Source of the DNA: Gammaproteobacteria bacterium
Lineage (GTDB): Bacteria > Pseudomonadota > Gammaproteobacteria > Acidiferrobacterales > Sulfurifustaceae
Assembly (NCBI GenBank): GCA_016199745.1
Contig: JACQFZ010000046.1
Span: 40,405 to 104,404, forward strand
Reading direction: 5' to 3'
DNA length: 64,000 nt
The position numbers were made by a program, and so were the translations under genes. The notes below the pieces were generated by a model. The model did no database searches. It was given only the letters and a program-made list of their open reading frames with translations, and was not told where the DNA came from. Below are positions 33,573 through 43,103 of this stretch, piece by piece (the stretch's first letter is position 1; each line of letters starts with the position of its first letter).

Positions 33573-35645
33573 ATGGACGTCGCGAAAACTTCCGTCACGG
33601 AATTGAAAGGCATCGGCCCGAAGCTGGCCGAGCGCATTGCCAAGCTCGGTCTGCACACCGTGCAGGACGTGCTGTTCTATCTACCGCATCGCTACGAAGA
33701 CCGCACGCGTCTGACGCCGCTCGGTGCGCTGCGGCCGGGGCGCGAAGCATTGGTCGCCGGCCGTATCGAGCTGGCCGACGTCGTGCTCCGCGGTCGCCGT
33801 GCGCTTGTTTGCCGGCTCGATGATGGCACCGGTCATTTGCATCTGCGCTTCTTTTATTTCAACACCGTACAGCGTGAGCAACTCGCGCGTGGACGCCTGT
33901 TGCGTTGTTTCGGTGCCGTGCGTTTCGGTCCGGCCGGTTACGAGATGACGCATCCGGAGTACACGCTGTTGCCGGACGATTCGGTACCGCAACCGGAAGA
34001 TCATCTGACGCCGGTGTACTCGGCCACCGCCGGCGTCAATCAAGGAACGCTACGGCGGTTGGCGCAACAGGCGCTTGAGCGTTATCTCGAACCGATCGTC
34101 GATTGGTTGCCGGACGAACTGCTTGCGCCGATGCGCTTGCCTAATCTGCCGGCCGCGCTTATGCACGTGCATCGCCCGCCGCCGGGTGCCGATGTCGCCG
34201 CCTTGTTTGCCGGCCGCGATCCGGCGCAACAGCGACTCGCGTTCGAGGAATTGCTGGCTTACTACTTGAGTCTGAAGCGCGTACGCAACCGCATCAAAGC
34301 CGAGCGTGCGCCGTCGCTTGCCGGCGGTGGGGCTTTGGTCGAACGGTTGCTGGCGCAATTGCCGTTTACGCTGACGAATGCGCAGCAGCGCGTGTATCAG
34401 GAAATTGCTCGCGATCTCGCGCTCGAATCGCCGATGCAACGGTTGGTGCAGGGCGACGTCGGTTCGGGCAAGACCGTGGTTGCCGCCGCCGCCGCGTTGC
34501 TCGCGGTCGAAGCCGGATTTCAGGTGGCGTTCATGGCGCCGACCGAATTGCTCGCCGAGCAGCATCTAAAAAATTTGAGCGCTTGGTTGACGCCGCTCGG
34601 GATCGACGTGGTCGTGCTATCCGGCCGCGTCACCGGTCGCGCGCGCACGCAGATGGTCGAGACGGTCGCCAGCGGTCGCGCCGCCGTGGTCGTCGGCACG
34701 CACGCCTTGTTCCAAGGCGAAGTCAGTTTCGCGCGCTTAGGCTTGATCGTCGTCGACGAGCAGCATCGCTTCGGCGTGCAGCAACGTCTGGCGTTGCGCG
34801 CCAAAGGGAATCACGCAGGATTAGCGCCGCATCAGCTCATCATGAGCGCGACCCCGATTCCGCGGACGTTGGCGCAGAGCTTGTATGCCGATCTCGATGT
34901 GTCGGTGATCGACGAGTTGCCGCCCGGCCGCAAGCCGATCGACACCGTCGCTGTTCCGGCGACACGCCGACCGGAGGTGGTGCAGCGCATTCGCCAGGCG
35001 TGCGCCGCCGGCCGCCAGGCTTATTGGGTGTGTCCGCTGATCGAAGAATCGGAAGTGCTCGATCTCGAAACCGCGACCAGCATGGCGCAAGTCTTGGCAG
35101 CGGCCTTGCCCGAGCTCAAGGTCGGTTTGGTGCACGGTCGATTGCGGGCGACGGACAAAGAAAAAATCATGACCGCGTTCAAAGGCGGCGAGCTGCACTT
35201 GCTGGTGGCGACCACCGTCATCGAAGTCGGCGTCGACGTGCCGAACGCATCGCTCATGATTGTCGAGAATGCCGAGCGCTTAGGATTATCGCAGCTGCAT
35301 CAATTGCGTGGCCGCGTCGGTCGCGGTGCGGCGCAGAGTAGTTGCGTGTTGTTGTATCAGCCGCCGCTGTCCGATGTGGCGCACGCGCGTATCGCCGCGT
35401 TGCGCGAAACCAGCGATGGCTTCGAAATCGCCAGCCGCGATCTGGAAATGCGCGGTCCCGGCGAATTGCTCGGCACGCGCCAGACCGGCGCCGCCGCGTT
35501 TCACATCGCCGATATTGCCCGCGATCGGGCATTGTTGCCCGGTGTCCAGCGGGCCGCTGACGTGCTGCTCGAGCGCTATCCGGAGCGGGTAGAGCCGATC
35601 ATTCGCCGTTGGCTCGGACAGCGCGAGGAATACGGCGCGGTTTGA
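33573..35645 (+). CDS. recG: ATP-dependent DNA helicase RecG
   Basis: A 690-residue fork-remodelling helicase acting on stalled replication forks and Holliday junctions. An N-terminal helix-hairpin-like ELKGIGPKLAERIAKLGL and the wedge/OB domain precede Walker A GDVGSGKT (294-301) and DEQH (395-398). GLVHGRLRATDKEKIM, TTVIEVGVDVPNASLMIVEN and HQLRGRVGRG follow. The C-terminal TGAAAFHIADIARD region is present. Full length for the family. The ATG is weakly served by a ribosome site and sits just after a repeat. Confidence 0.96.
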   Translation: MDVAKTSVTELKGIGPKLAERIAKLGLHTVQDVLFYLPHRYEDRTRLTPLGALRPGREALVAGRIELADVVLRGRRALVCRLDDGTGHLHLRFFYFNTVQREQLARGRLLRCFGAVRFGPAGYEMTHPEYTLLPDDSVPQPEDHLTPVYSATAGVNQGTLRRLAQQALERYLEPIVDWLPDELLAPMRLPNLPAALMHVHRPPPGADVAALFAGRDPAQQRLAFEELLAYYLSLKRVRNRIKAERAPSLAGGGALVERLLAQLPFTLTNAQQRVYQEIARDLALESPMQRLVQGDVGSGKTVVAAAAALLAVEAGFQVAFMAPTELLAEQHLKNLSAWLTPLGIDVVVLSGRVTGRARTQMVETVASGRAAVVVGTHALFQGEVSFARLGLIVVDEQHRFGVQQRLALRAKGNHAGLAPHQLIMSATPIPRTLAQSLYADLDVSVIDELPPGRKPIDTVAVPATRRPEVVQRIRQACAAGRQAYWVCPLIEESEVLDLETATSMAQVLAAALPELKVGLVHGRLRATDKEKIMTAFKGGELHLLVATTVIEVGVDVPNASLMIVENAERLGLSQLHQLRGRVGRGAAQSSCVLLYQPPLSDVAHARIAALRETSDGFEIASRDLEMRGPGELLGTRQTGAAAFHIADIARDRALLPGVQRAADVLLERYPERVEPIIRRWLGQREEYGAV

Positions 35646-35734
35646 TAGAAAAATGTGGGGCGGGCTGAAAAGCACTGCCCACCCTCCGGTGACTTTTTGT
35701 TAGCATCGTTTCTCTTCACCATCGATTAGAAGTC

Positions 35735-36313
35735 GTGCACGCCTCATCCAAGAATCTCAAAGAGCCGTTGTGGCGTCCGCATCGTCGCGTTTCGCGCGCG
35801 TACGTGCCAGCGCATTTGCGGCCGTGGTTGCTCGATACCGGTTCGCTGACGCAGCGAATCATCGCCGCTTGCGGCGGCGAATTTAGCGTCGTGGTGTTGC
35901 GCCAAGCATGGGCGCGACCGATGCGCAACGAAGCGTTACGGCTCGGCTTGCGGCCGGACGCCTATGCCGTGCTGCGCGAAGTGAAGCTCGTTTGTAACGG
36001 CCGGCCGTGGGTTTATGCACGCACGATAATTCCGGCGAGTACGCTGACCGGCAGCGAGCGGCGCCTGCACTGGCTGGGATCGCGTTCGCTCGGTGCTGTG
36101 CTGTTTGCCGATCCCTCGGTCGCACGCAGCGAGATCGAAGTGGCGCGCGCATTACCTAACGATCGTTTGTATGAACAGGCGACCGCTTTGTTGTCCGAAC
36201 GGCCAGCGGAAGTGTGGGCGCGGCGGGCGCAATTCACGCTGAAAGGCAAACCGCTGTTGGTCAGCGAGGTTTTCTTGCCGGCGGTCGGTTCGTTTCCGCT
36301 GTCATGCAACTGA
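35735..36313 (+). CDS. ubiC: Chorismate pyruvate-lyase
   Basis: A 192-residue enzyme converting chorismate to 4-hydroxybenzoate, the first committed step of ubiquinone synthesis. W.LDTGSLTQRI near the N-terminus, VLREVKLVCNGRPWVYARTI (with the catalytic-type Arg) and the C-terminal SEVFLPAV with Glu match UbiC. It is about 25 residues longer than the E. coli enzyme at the N-terminus. It starts with GTG. The last ten bases overlap the ubiA start, giving the usual ubiC-ubiA pair. Confidence 0.9.
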   Translation: MHASSKNLKEPLWRPHRRVSRAYVPAHLRPWLLDTGSLTQRIIAACGGEFSVVVLRQAWARPMRNEALRLGLRPDAYAVLREVKLVCNGRPWVYARTIIPASTLTGSERRLHWLGSRSLGAVLFADPSVARSEIEVARALPNDRLYEQATALLSERPAEVWARRAQFTLKGKPLLVSEVFLPAVGSFPLSCN

Positions 36314-37164
36314 ACGAACGTCTCAAGGACTACGCGCAGTTGATGCGATTGCATCGGCCGATCGGCATTTTCTTGTTGCTGTGGGCGATGCTGTGGGGAC
36401 TTTGGTTCGCCGCGCAAGGGCGACCGGACGGCCAGGTCTTGTTCGTGTTCGTCGTCGGTGTCGTGCTCATGCGCTCGGCCGGTTGCGTTATCAACGACTA
36501 CGCCGATCGCGAGTTCGATCCGCATGTCGAGCGCACGCGCGATCGACCGATCGCTGCCGGCCGCGTCCGCCCGCGCGAGGCGCTGGCGCTATTCGTCGTG
36601 CTTTGCCTGATCGCATTCGCGTCGGTGTTGACGCTTAATCGACTGACGATTTTGTTGTCGGTCGCCGGCGCCTTTCTCGCCGCCACCTATCCGTTCCTCA
36701 AGCGCTATACGCATCTACCGCAGTTTTATCTCGGTGCCGCTTTTGGCTGGTCCATTCCGATGGCGTTCGCGGCACAGACCGGATCGGTGCCGACGTTAGC
36801 GTGGGTGCTGTTCGCGGCGAATGTCTGCTGGAGCGTTGCCTACGACACCGCGTATGCCATCGTCGATCGTGAGGACGATCTTCGTGTCGGCGTGAAATCG
36901 ACGGCGATTTTATTCGGGCGATACGACCGCGCATTGATTGGTGTTTTTCATGTCGGTACATTGATGTTATTGGCGTTGGCCGGAGTCATGAGTGAGAGAG
37001 GGCTGCTGTATTATGCAGGTCTTGCCGTCGCCGCTGGACTGGCGGTGTATGAGCAAGCGCTGTTGCGCAGCGGTACGCGCGACAACTGTTTCAAAGCCTT
37101 TCTCAATAACCATTGGTTCGGCGCGGCGGTGTTCATTGGCTTGGCGCTCGATTACTACGGATAG
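36304..37164 (+). CDS. ubiA: 4-hydroxybenzoate polyprenyltransferase
   Basis: A 286-residue membrane enzyme that attaches the polyprenyl tail to 4-hydroxybenzoate in ubiquinone synthesis. The first Asp-rich motif NDYADREFD (64-72) and the second DREDDLRVG (about 192) bind Mg-diphosphate. At least seven hydrophobic segments are visible. The ATG at 36304 overlaps ubiC by ten bases, indicating translational coupling. Confidence 0.95.
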   Translation: MQLNERLKDYAQLMRLHRPIGIFLLLWAMLWGLWFAAQGRPDGQVLFVFVVGVVLMRSAGCVINDYADREFDPHVERTRDRPIAAGRVRPREALALFVVLCLIAFASVLTLNRLTILLSVAGAFLAATYPFLKRYTHLPQFYLGAAFGWSIPMAFAAQTGSVPTLAWVLFAANVCWSVAYDTAYAIVDREDDLRVGVKSTAILFGRYDRALIGVFHVGTLMLLALAGVMSERGLLYYAGLAVAAGLAVYEQALLRSGTRDNCFKAFLNNHWFGAAVFIGLALDYYG

Positions 37165-37168
37165 AACA

Positions 37169-37768
37169 ATGAAAATTTTCGGCTCACTGACGTCGCCCTA
37201 TGCCCGTAAGGTCCGCATTCTGATCCTCGAAAAACAATTGTCATGCGAGCTCGTCGTCGCTGATCCGCACGCTGCAGACAGCGTGGTGCCGCAGCACAAT
37301 CCGCTGGGTTTGGTGCCGGTATTGGTGCGCGACGACGGCGTGACGTTGTTCGATTCGCCGGTGATCGTCGAGTATCTCGACACGCTTAAAGCGCCGGCAC
37401 TCATCGCCGCTACCGGCGAATCGCGCTGGGCGGCGTTGCGCTGGATGGCATTGGCGGATGGCTTACTCGATATGACGGTGGCGCGCTTAATGGAGTTGCG
37501 GCGGCCGACGGCGCAGCAATCGGCGGAAGCGCAGCAGCGCCGCGAACAAAAGATCGTCCGGGCCTTGGCGTTCGCCGAAAAGAATTTAGCTAACCCGTTT
37601 CTCATCGATGATCGCTTAACGATGGCCGACATCGCACTGGCGGTCGCGCTCGAATATGTCGACTTCCGTTATCCGCATGATTGGCGCAGTCGACACCCGC
37701 GTTTGGCCGAGTGGCTAATGCCGCTGAGCGCACGGCCGACGTTCGTGGAGACGCGCCCACCGAAGTGA
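37169..37768 (+). CDS. Glutathione S-transferase family protein (YibF-like)
   Basis: A 199-residue two-domain GST. The N-terminal thioredoxin-like domain reads MKIFGSLTSPYARKVRILIL, with the SPYxRKVR active-site region, and LFDSPVIVEYLD contributes the gamma-glutamyl site. The helical C-terminal domain contains LTMADIALAVALEYVDFRYP. It begins four bases after the ubiA stop and may be cotranscribed with it. The substrate is unknown. Confidence 0.9.
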   Translation: MKIFGSLTSPYARKVRILILEKQLSCELVVADPHAADSVVPQHNPLGLVPVLVRDDGVTLFDSPVIVEYLDTLKAPALIAATGESRWAALRWMALADGLLDMTVARLMELRRPTAQQSAEAQQRREQKIVRALAFAEKNLANPFLIDDRLTMADIALAVALEYVDFRYPHDWRSRHPRLAEWLMPLSARPTFVETRPPK

Positions 37769-37778
37769 GTGCTGCTCG

Positions 37779-38792
37779 ATGACGTTCCTCCTACTGCTCG
37801 GTTCGTTACTGCTGATTCTTATCAGCGCTGAAGCTTTTACCAATGGTCTCGAACACGTCGGCGCGCGCTTTAAAATTTCTGAAGGTGTAACCGGCTCGGT
37901 CTTCGCTGCCGTCGGTACGGCGATGCCGGAGGCGATGGTGCCGATAGTCGCTGTCTTGTCGACCGCGGCCACGCAGGATGTACGCGAGCAAGTCGGCGTC
38001 GGCGCCATTCTTGGCGCACCGTTGATGTTGTCGACAGTCGCTATGTTGCTGATGGGCTTGTTTGCCGCGTTCCGGCGCGGTTGGGCGGGACATTTCCATC
38101 CGGAGCACAGTGGATTGCGGCGCGATCTTACTTGGTTCGTCGCCGTATTCTCGTTATCGGCGGCGACCATTTTCGTGCCGCATGAAATGCGACTGACGCG
38201 CGCCGCCATTGCGCTGTCGTTGATCGGACTCTACCTTTTTTATTTACTGCTGACGGTGCGTGCCTCCGCTAAGCTCGTTGCCGACGGTCATGGCACCGAG
38301 GCCGGTCAGCCGCTGTTGTTGCTGCGCGCGTTCGGTCGTACCGGTGCACCTAGTTCGTTGCCGGTGGAGTTGTTGCAACTGTTGTTAGGATTGGCCGGCA
38401 TTGTCGGCGGCGCGCATGGTTTTGTGCGTGGTGTCGAGAATCTTTCGGCGACGCTTGGCATTACCGCGCTAACGCTATCGTTGTTGATTATTCCGTTAGC
38501 GACCGAGTTACCGGAGAAGGTAAACAGCGTCCTATGGATACGCCGCGGTAAAGATACGCTGGCATTCGGTAACGTCACCGGCGCGATGGTGTTTCAAGGT
38601 AGCTTGTTACCGGCGTTGGGAATATTTCTGACGCCGTGGGAGGCGCGGCCGGAAGTGTTGGCAGTGCTCGTGTTAACGTTGTGCGCCAGTCTTTGGTTGC
38701 TGCTGATGACCGCGCGCGGCACGTTGCGGCCGTATCATATGTTGTTCAACGGTGCTTGCTATGTCGCTTACATCGTCACGGTGCTGATCTAG
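37779..38792 (+). CDS. CaCA-superfamily Na+/Ca2+-type cation antiporter
   Basis: A 337-residue membrane protein with about ten hydrophobic segments and two inverted alpha repeats: GTAMPEAMVPIVAVLSTAA in the first half, and ATELPEKVNSVLW...GNVTGAMVFQGS in the second. Both Glu residues that bind the transported cation are kept. The S/T residues around them are partly replaced, so the ion preference may differ from Ca2+. It starts ten bases after the GST gene. Confidence 0.85.
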   Translation: MTFLLLLGSLLLILISAEAFTNGLEHVGARFKISEGVTGSVFAAVGTAMPEAMVPIVAVLSTAATQDVREQVGVGAILGAPLMLSTVAMLLMGLFAAFRRGWAGHFHPEHSGLRRDLTWFVAVFSLSAATIFVPHEMRLTRAAIALSLIGLYLFYLLLTVRASAKLVADGHGTEAGQPLLLLRAFGRTGAPSSLPVELLQLLLGLAGIVGGAHGFVRGVENLSATLGITALTLSLLIIPLATELPEKVNSVLWIRRGKDTLAFGNVTGAMVFQGSLLPALGIFLTPWEARPEVLAVLVLTLCASLWLLLMTARGTLRPYHMLFNGACYVAYIVTVLI

Positions 38793-38793
38793 T

Positions 38794-39444
38794 ATGACAG
38801 TTGATTTTCCGTGTAACTCGCCATTGCTCTTGCCCGGCCCTGTCGGTGCGCTCGAAGTTTTGACCGCGTGTCCGGTCGATCCGCTAGCGACCACCGCGAT
38901 CATTTGTCATCCTAATTCGCGCGATGGCGGGACCATGCACAACAAAGTTGTGCATACGTTGGCGCGGGCCTTCGGCGATCTTGGCGCGCGTACGGTTCGT
39001 TTCAATTTTCGTGGTGTCGGCGCCAGCGTCGGCGAGTATACGCAAGGTCCGGGGGAGACCGAGGACGCGTTGGCCGTGCTCGCCTGGGTGCGTTCTGTTC
39101 GGCCGAATGATGAAATCTGGTTGGCCGGCTTTTCCTTCGGTGGATTCGTGGCGTTGTGCGCGGCCGAACGTTTTCCGGTGACGCGTTTGATTCTGGTCGC
39201 GCCGGCCGTCGGCGTTTATCGTGAGCTCGGCCCACCGCCAGAACCGCGCGTGCCGTTGTTGATTCTCCAAGGCGAGGAGGATGACATCACGCCGGCCGCC
39301 GACCTAAAAAAATGGATCGATCGACTCGAATCGAAACCGACCGTACGCGAGTTTCCGGAGGTCGGGCATTTCTTCCACGGCCGGTTGAACGACCTGCGGG
39401 TGGCGGTGCAGGAAGAGATTGGCCCGCAGCTGCGTCGGGAGTAG
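38794..39444 (+). CDS. Small alpha/beta hydrolase (dienelactone-hydrolase/KANL3-like)
   Basis: A 216-residue protein with the layout of short alpha/beta hydrolases: ICHPNSRDGGTMHNKVVHTL, FNFRGVGASVGEYTQGPGE, the nucleophile elbow AGFSFGG, then LQGEEDDITP and GHFFHGR carrying acid and His. The conserved CHP...GGTM.NK motif is common in this bacterial family of unknown substrate. One base separates it from the antiporter stop, so it is cotranscribed. Confidence 0.85.
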   Translation: MTVDFPCNSPLLLPGPVGALEVLTACPVDPLATTAIICHPNSRDGGTMHNKVVHTLARAFGDLGARTVRFNFRGVGASVGEYTQGPGETEDALAVLAWVRSVRPNDEIWLAGFSFGGFVALCAAERFPVTRLILVAPAVGVYRELGPPPEPRVPLLILQGEEDDITPAADLKKWIDRLESKPTVREFPEVGHFFHGRLNDLRVAVQEEIGPQLRRE

Positions 39445-39450
39445 CAAGCG

Positions 39451-39795
39451 ATGAAAACAATAGTGTTGCTGTCGCTTTCCAATGTCTTCATGACGTTCGC
39501 TTGGTACGCGCATCTGAAAGATATGCGTGATAAGCCGTGGATCGTCGCTGCGCTGGTGAGCTGGGGTATCGCCCTGTTCGAATATTTACTGCAGGTGCCG
39601 GCTAACCGCGCCGGTTACGGCCAGTTCGATCTTGGGCAGTTGAAGATTATTCAGGAAGTCATTGCGCTGACGGTGTTTGTACCATTCGCCGTCTTGTACA
39701 TGAAGCAACCGCTGCGGCTCGATTTTCTGTGGGCGGCGTTATGTTTAGTGGGCGCGGTTTACTTCATGTTCCGCACGCCGCTCAGCCAGTCGTAA
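39451..39795 (+). CDS. DMT-superfamily small membrane protein (DUF486)
   Basis: A 114-residue protein with four hydrophobic segments. MKTIVLLSLSNVFMTFAWYA, FEYLLQVPANRAGYGQFDL and FVPFAVLYMKQPLRLDFLWA match the DUF486 family, which is related to small drug/metabolite transporters. Function unknown. Last gene of the run that starts at ubiC. It is convergent with the CysB-like gene, with three bases between the stops. Confidence 0.9.
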   Translation: MKTIVLLSLSNVFMTFAWYAHLKDMRDKPWIVAALVSWGIALFEYLLQVPANRAGYGQFDLGQLKIIQEVIALTVFVPFAVLYMKQPLRLDFLWAALCLVGAVYFMFRTPLSQS

Positions 39796-39798
39796 GCG

Positions 39799-40776
39799 TC
39801 AGCGTACCGGCAATTCCGGGAGTTTGGCGGCGAACATCCGGTCGCGTTCCTGCTGCGTTTCCATTTCCATCGCCGCGTCGACCAACTCGCGCGTGAGATG
39901 CGGTGCAAACCATTGGATGAAGTCGTACATGTAACGCCGCAGCACCACGCCGCGACGGAAGGCGATGTGCGAGGTGCTGCTCTCGAACAGCGGCGATGCG
40001 TCGACCATGCCGAGGTCTTTGTCTATCGCCGGGTCGTACGCCATCTTGGCCATAATGCCGACGCCAACGCCGAGACGGGCATAGGTCTTGAGGGTGGTGG
40101 AGTCGGTGGCAGTGAACACAACGTTCGGCGTCAGCCCCTTATCGGCAAATGCCTGGTCGAGCTTGGAGCGCCCGGTAAAGCCGTAGACATAGGTGACCAG
40201 CGGATACTTGGCCAGGGTTTCAAGCGTTACTGGCTCGCCCAGGAGCGGATGACCGACGGGGGCGACGATGCAGCGGTTCCAGTGATAGCACGGCAACGTG
40301 ACTAGGTCTTCGAACAGTTCCAGCGCCTCGGTCGCGATTGAGAAATCGACTTCGCCGCGCGCCGCTTGCTCGGCGATCTGCATCGGCGTGCCCTGGTGAA
40401 TGTGTAAGCTGACGTCGGGATAGCGGCCGCGGAACGTCTGGATCGTCGGCGGCAACGCGTAGCAGGCTTGCGTGTGGGTCGTGGCGATCGACAGGCTACC
40501 GCGGTTTTGGTCGGCGAATTCCTGTGATAACTCCTTAATATTCCGGACATCCAGTAAAACTTGCTCGGCCCGCTTTATAATGGCGCGGCCGGCCGGGGTG
40601 ATGTCGACAAAGTGCTTGCCGCTGCGTTTGAAGATCAGCACGCCGAGTTCCTCTTCCAACAACCGGATTTGCTTGCTGATTCCCGGCTGTGAGGTATAAA
40701 GGTTGGCGGCCGCGTCGGTGACATTGAGCCCGCAGCGAGCGACTTCACAGATGTATCTAAGTTGCTGTAATTTCAT
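39799..40776 (-). CDS. cysB: CysB-like LysR-family regulator
   Basis: A 325-residue LysR regulator with the winged HTH MKLQQLRYICEVARCGLNVT...SQPGISKQIRLLEEEL and a CysB-type ligand domain (SIATTHTQACYALPPTIQTF, TYVYGFTGRSKLDQAF). The Thr-Thr-His-Thr-Gln segment matches the sulfate/acetylserine-binding motif of CysB/Cbl. It is divergent from the sulfite/nitrite reductase gene, which it very likely activates during sulfur (or nitrogen) limitation. Confidence 0.92.
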   Translation of the reverse strand: MKLQQLRYICEVARCGLNVTDAAANLYTSQPGISKQIRLLEEELGVLIFKRSGKHFVDITPAGRAIIKRAEQVLLDVRNIKELSQEFADQNRGSLSIATTHTQACYALPPTIQTFRGRYPDVSLHIHQGTPMQIAEQAARGEVDFSIATEALELFEDLVTLPCYHWNRCIVAPVGHPLLGEPVTLETLAKYPLVTYVYGFTGRSKLDQAFADKGLTPNVVFTATDSTTLKTYARLGVGVGIMAKMAYDPAIDKDLGMVDASPLFESSTSHIAFRRGVVLRRYMYDFIQWFAPHLTRELVDAAMEMETQQERDRMFAAKLPELPVR

Positions 40777-40906
40777 CGTGATATAAATAAATAGTATAAA
40801 AATATACTGCATTATTCTTTAATATAGCAGCGACCATTGCTAGAGTTTCAAAGTTATAAAACCCGCCACACGGCCCATTCCCCTATTTATTACGGTGCAT
40901 AGAGTT
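40777..40906 (+). promoter_or_regulatory. AT-rich divergent control region between cysB and the reductase gene
   Basis: This 130-base gap is strongly AT-rich (runs such as ATAAATAGTATAAAAATATACTG) against GC-rich flanks. It is typical of CysB-bound promoters, which lack a strict consensus. No single -35/-10 pair is convincing enough to mark. Confidence 0.5.
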
Positions 40907-43009
40907 ATGGATTCACGCTGGAATCTGACCGAACCGACAGAGCTCGACCGGTTCGAAGAAACGGTTAACACCTTCCTTCGCGGTGAGTTAGACCCCGAAC
41001 GCTTTACGGCTTTTCGCCTGCAACAAGGGGTATACGGCCAACGGCAGACCGGCGTTCATATGGTGCGCATCAAGTTGCCGGGCGGGCGTATCACTCGTCA
41101 GCAGTTGATCGCCGTCGCCGAAGTGACCGAGAAGTACGCCAATCACAAGATCGCGCACATCTCCACGCGCCAAGATATCCAACTGCATTACGTCCCGACC
41201 GAAAATACGCCGGCATTGCTGCGTCACCTGGCCGGCTACGAGCTGACCACGCGCGAAGCCTGCGGCAATACGGTGCGCAATATCACCGCCTGCCCGATGG
41301 CCGGCGTCTGCCCGCGTGAGCATGTCGACATCACCACGCATCTCGAAGGCACGGTGAAGCGTTTCTTGCGGCATCCGCTGACGCAGCACCTGCCACGCAA
41401 ATTTAAGATGAGCTTCTCCGGCTGCGAGTCCGATTGCGCGCAGGCGATGATGCATGACCTCGGCGTAGTGGCGGTCAAGCAAGACGGCAAGTTTGGTCTG
41501 AAAGTGCTGGCCGGTGGTGGGTTAGGCCACAAGCCGCACGAAGCGATCGTCGTCGAGCCGTTCCTGAGCGAACAAGACCTGCTGCCGTGCATCGAGGCCG
41601 TGATCGCGTTGCACCATCGTTACTCCGATCGTAAGCGCCGCGCCAAAGCGCGCATCAAGTTCCTGGTCGACAAATTCGGCAAAGAGGGCTTCCTCGAAAA
41701 GTATCGCGAAGAATTCGCGCGCACGAAATCGGCGTTCGAGCATCAGGACTATCCGAAGGGCGATTGGAAAACCGGCACCGACGGCCCGGTTTGCGGCGCC
41801 GGTGCGCCGCGCAAAGTGATCGCGCAGAAGCAAAAAGGATTGTTCGTATTTCCGATCGCCGCTCCCATCGGCGACCTCACGCCTGAACAGCTGCGCGGTA
41901 TTGCCGCATTGATGGAGCGCGAAGGCCTCGACGAAATTCGCGCGACGCAAGATCAGAACCTCATGATCCTGAACGTGCCCGAGGCGACTATCCCGCGGTT
42001 GCGCGCTGGCTTGAAACCGCTCGCGCTCGGCGAACCGCAGATCGGCGACGACGTCGTCGCTTGCCCCGGCACCTCGACCTGCAAGCTTGGCATCACCTCG
42101 TCGAAAATCGTCGGTCAACTGGTCAACGGCGGTCCGCTCGATCTGCGTGTGCGCGTCAGCGGTTGCCATAACAGCTGTGCCCAACCGGATACCGGCGATA
42201 TCGGCCTCTATGGCGAAGGCCGCCGTTTGTTCGGTAAATTAATTCCGCATTATGTGTTGCAACTCGGCGGCAACGGCATGGCCGGCGGCGCGTTCACGTT
42301 CGACGGCCCGGAAATTCCGGCGACGCGCGTGGTCGAAGCGGTGCAGCGCATCAAGGATAAATTCCAGACGGCGCGCAGCGCCAACGAGACGTTCTTCTCG
42401 TGGAGCCGGCGCATGGGCGCGGATTATTTCGAAACGCTGTTGGTCGATTTGGCCAAGGTCGAAGAAGCCGATGTCCCGTCGCTGTTATCCGACCACGGCG
42501 AGCAGGGCGCCTTCAAGGTGTTGCAGCTCGGCGGCGGCGAGTGCGGCGGTGCCAATCAAGAGCAAGTGTCGGCGTTCTTCTTCGAAGCCGCGTACGAGCG
42601 CGATTGCCGCAACAACTTCGCGATTGAGCACAAATACCACGAAGCGTTGGAATGCCTCGAAGCGATTCTGCGGCTGACGGCAAAATCGGTATTGCATGTG
42701 ACAACGCGCAAGATCGTCGATGCCGAGCTCAGTGTATTGCCGAATTTGATGCAGGAAGCCGTGCCCGATCGGCCGGATTTGGCATCGACGCTACAAGCCG
42801 CATTGATCGGTCTGGATACGTTCCGCGCCCACTCAGAAGTCGACACCTACACGCTGGCCGCGGCGCAGATCGACAACTGGATGCGGCTATCGGCCACGTT
42901 CTGCGAGTCGCTCGATCCGCTGCTCGATCTGTCGACCTCGGTACCGCGCGAGATGGATCGCGCGCGTGTTATCCCGATTGCGCCGGCACCGTCGGCGCGC
43001 ATCGCTTAG
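40907..43009 (+). CDS. Siroheme 4Fe-4S nitrite/sulfite reductase with C-terminal HEPN-like helical domain
   Basis: A 700-residue protein. Two ferrite-reductase repeats each start with an FRLQQGVYGQRQ- or QKGLFVFPIA-type strand. The catalytic half has the coupled siroheme/cluster motif C386-x5-C392 and C420-x3-C424 (ACPGTSTC, SGCHNSC). The N-terminal half has a matching set C129-x5-C135 and C173-x3-C177 (ACPMAGVC, SGCESDC). A helical domain of about 140 residues (about 555-690) follows, resembling the HEPN-like tail of proteobacterial sulfite reductases. It reduces sulfite to sulfide (or nitrite to ammonia). The ATG at 40907 was preferred over a GTG four codons upstream. A terminator follows. 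Confidence 0.9.
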   Translation: MDSRWNLTEPTELDRFEETVNTFLRGELDPERFTAFRLQQGVYGQRQTGVHMVRIKLPGGRITRQQLIAVAEVTEKYANHKIAHISTRQDIQLHYVPTENTPALLRHLAGYELTTREACGNTVRNITACPMAGVCPREHVDITTHLEGTVKRFLRHPLTQHLPRKFKMSFSGCESDCAQAMMHDLGVVAVKQDGKFGLKVLAGGGLGHKPHEAIVVEPFLSEQDLLPCIEAVIALHHRYSDRKRRAKARIKFLVDKFGKEGFLEKYREEFARTKSAFEHQDYPKGDWKTGTDGPVCGAGAPRKVIAQKQKGLFVFPIAAPIGDLTPEQLRGIAALMEREGLDEIRATQDQNLMILNVPEATIPRLRAGLKPLALGEPQIGDDVVACPGTSTCKLGITSSKIVGQLVNGGPLDLRVRVSGCHNSCAQPDTGDIGLYGEGRRLFGKLIPHYVLQLGGNGMAGGAFTFDGPEIPATRVVEAVQRIKDKFQTARSANETFFSWSRRMGADYFETLLVDLAKVEEADVPSLLSDHGEQGAFKVLQLGGGECGGANQEQVSAFFFEAAYERDCRNNFAIEHKYHEALECLEAILRLTAKSVLHVTTRKIVDAELSVLPNLMQEAVPDRPDLASTLQAALIGLDTFRAHSEVDTYTLAAAQIDNWMRLSATFCESLDPLLDLSTSVPREMDRARVIPIAPAPSARIA

Positions 43010-43023
43010 TCGTTTTTTCCGAC

Positions 43024-43058
43024 AACGGCCGAGGCGCAAGTTCGCCTCGGCCGTTTTT
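43024..43058 (+). terminator. Intrinsic terminator after the reductase gene
   Basis: An 11-bp perfect G/C stem (CGGCCGAGGCG / CGCCTCGGCCG) with a 6-nt loop, flanked by A/T pairs and followed by TTTTT. It is the clearest intrinsic terminator in the window. Confidence 0.9.
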
Positions 43059-43103
43059 CGTTAAGCCATCTCGCTTCGGCGCGCGGCGCGTTACACTAGC
43101 CGT

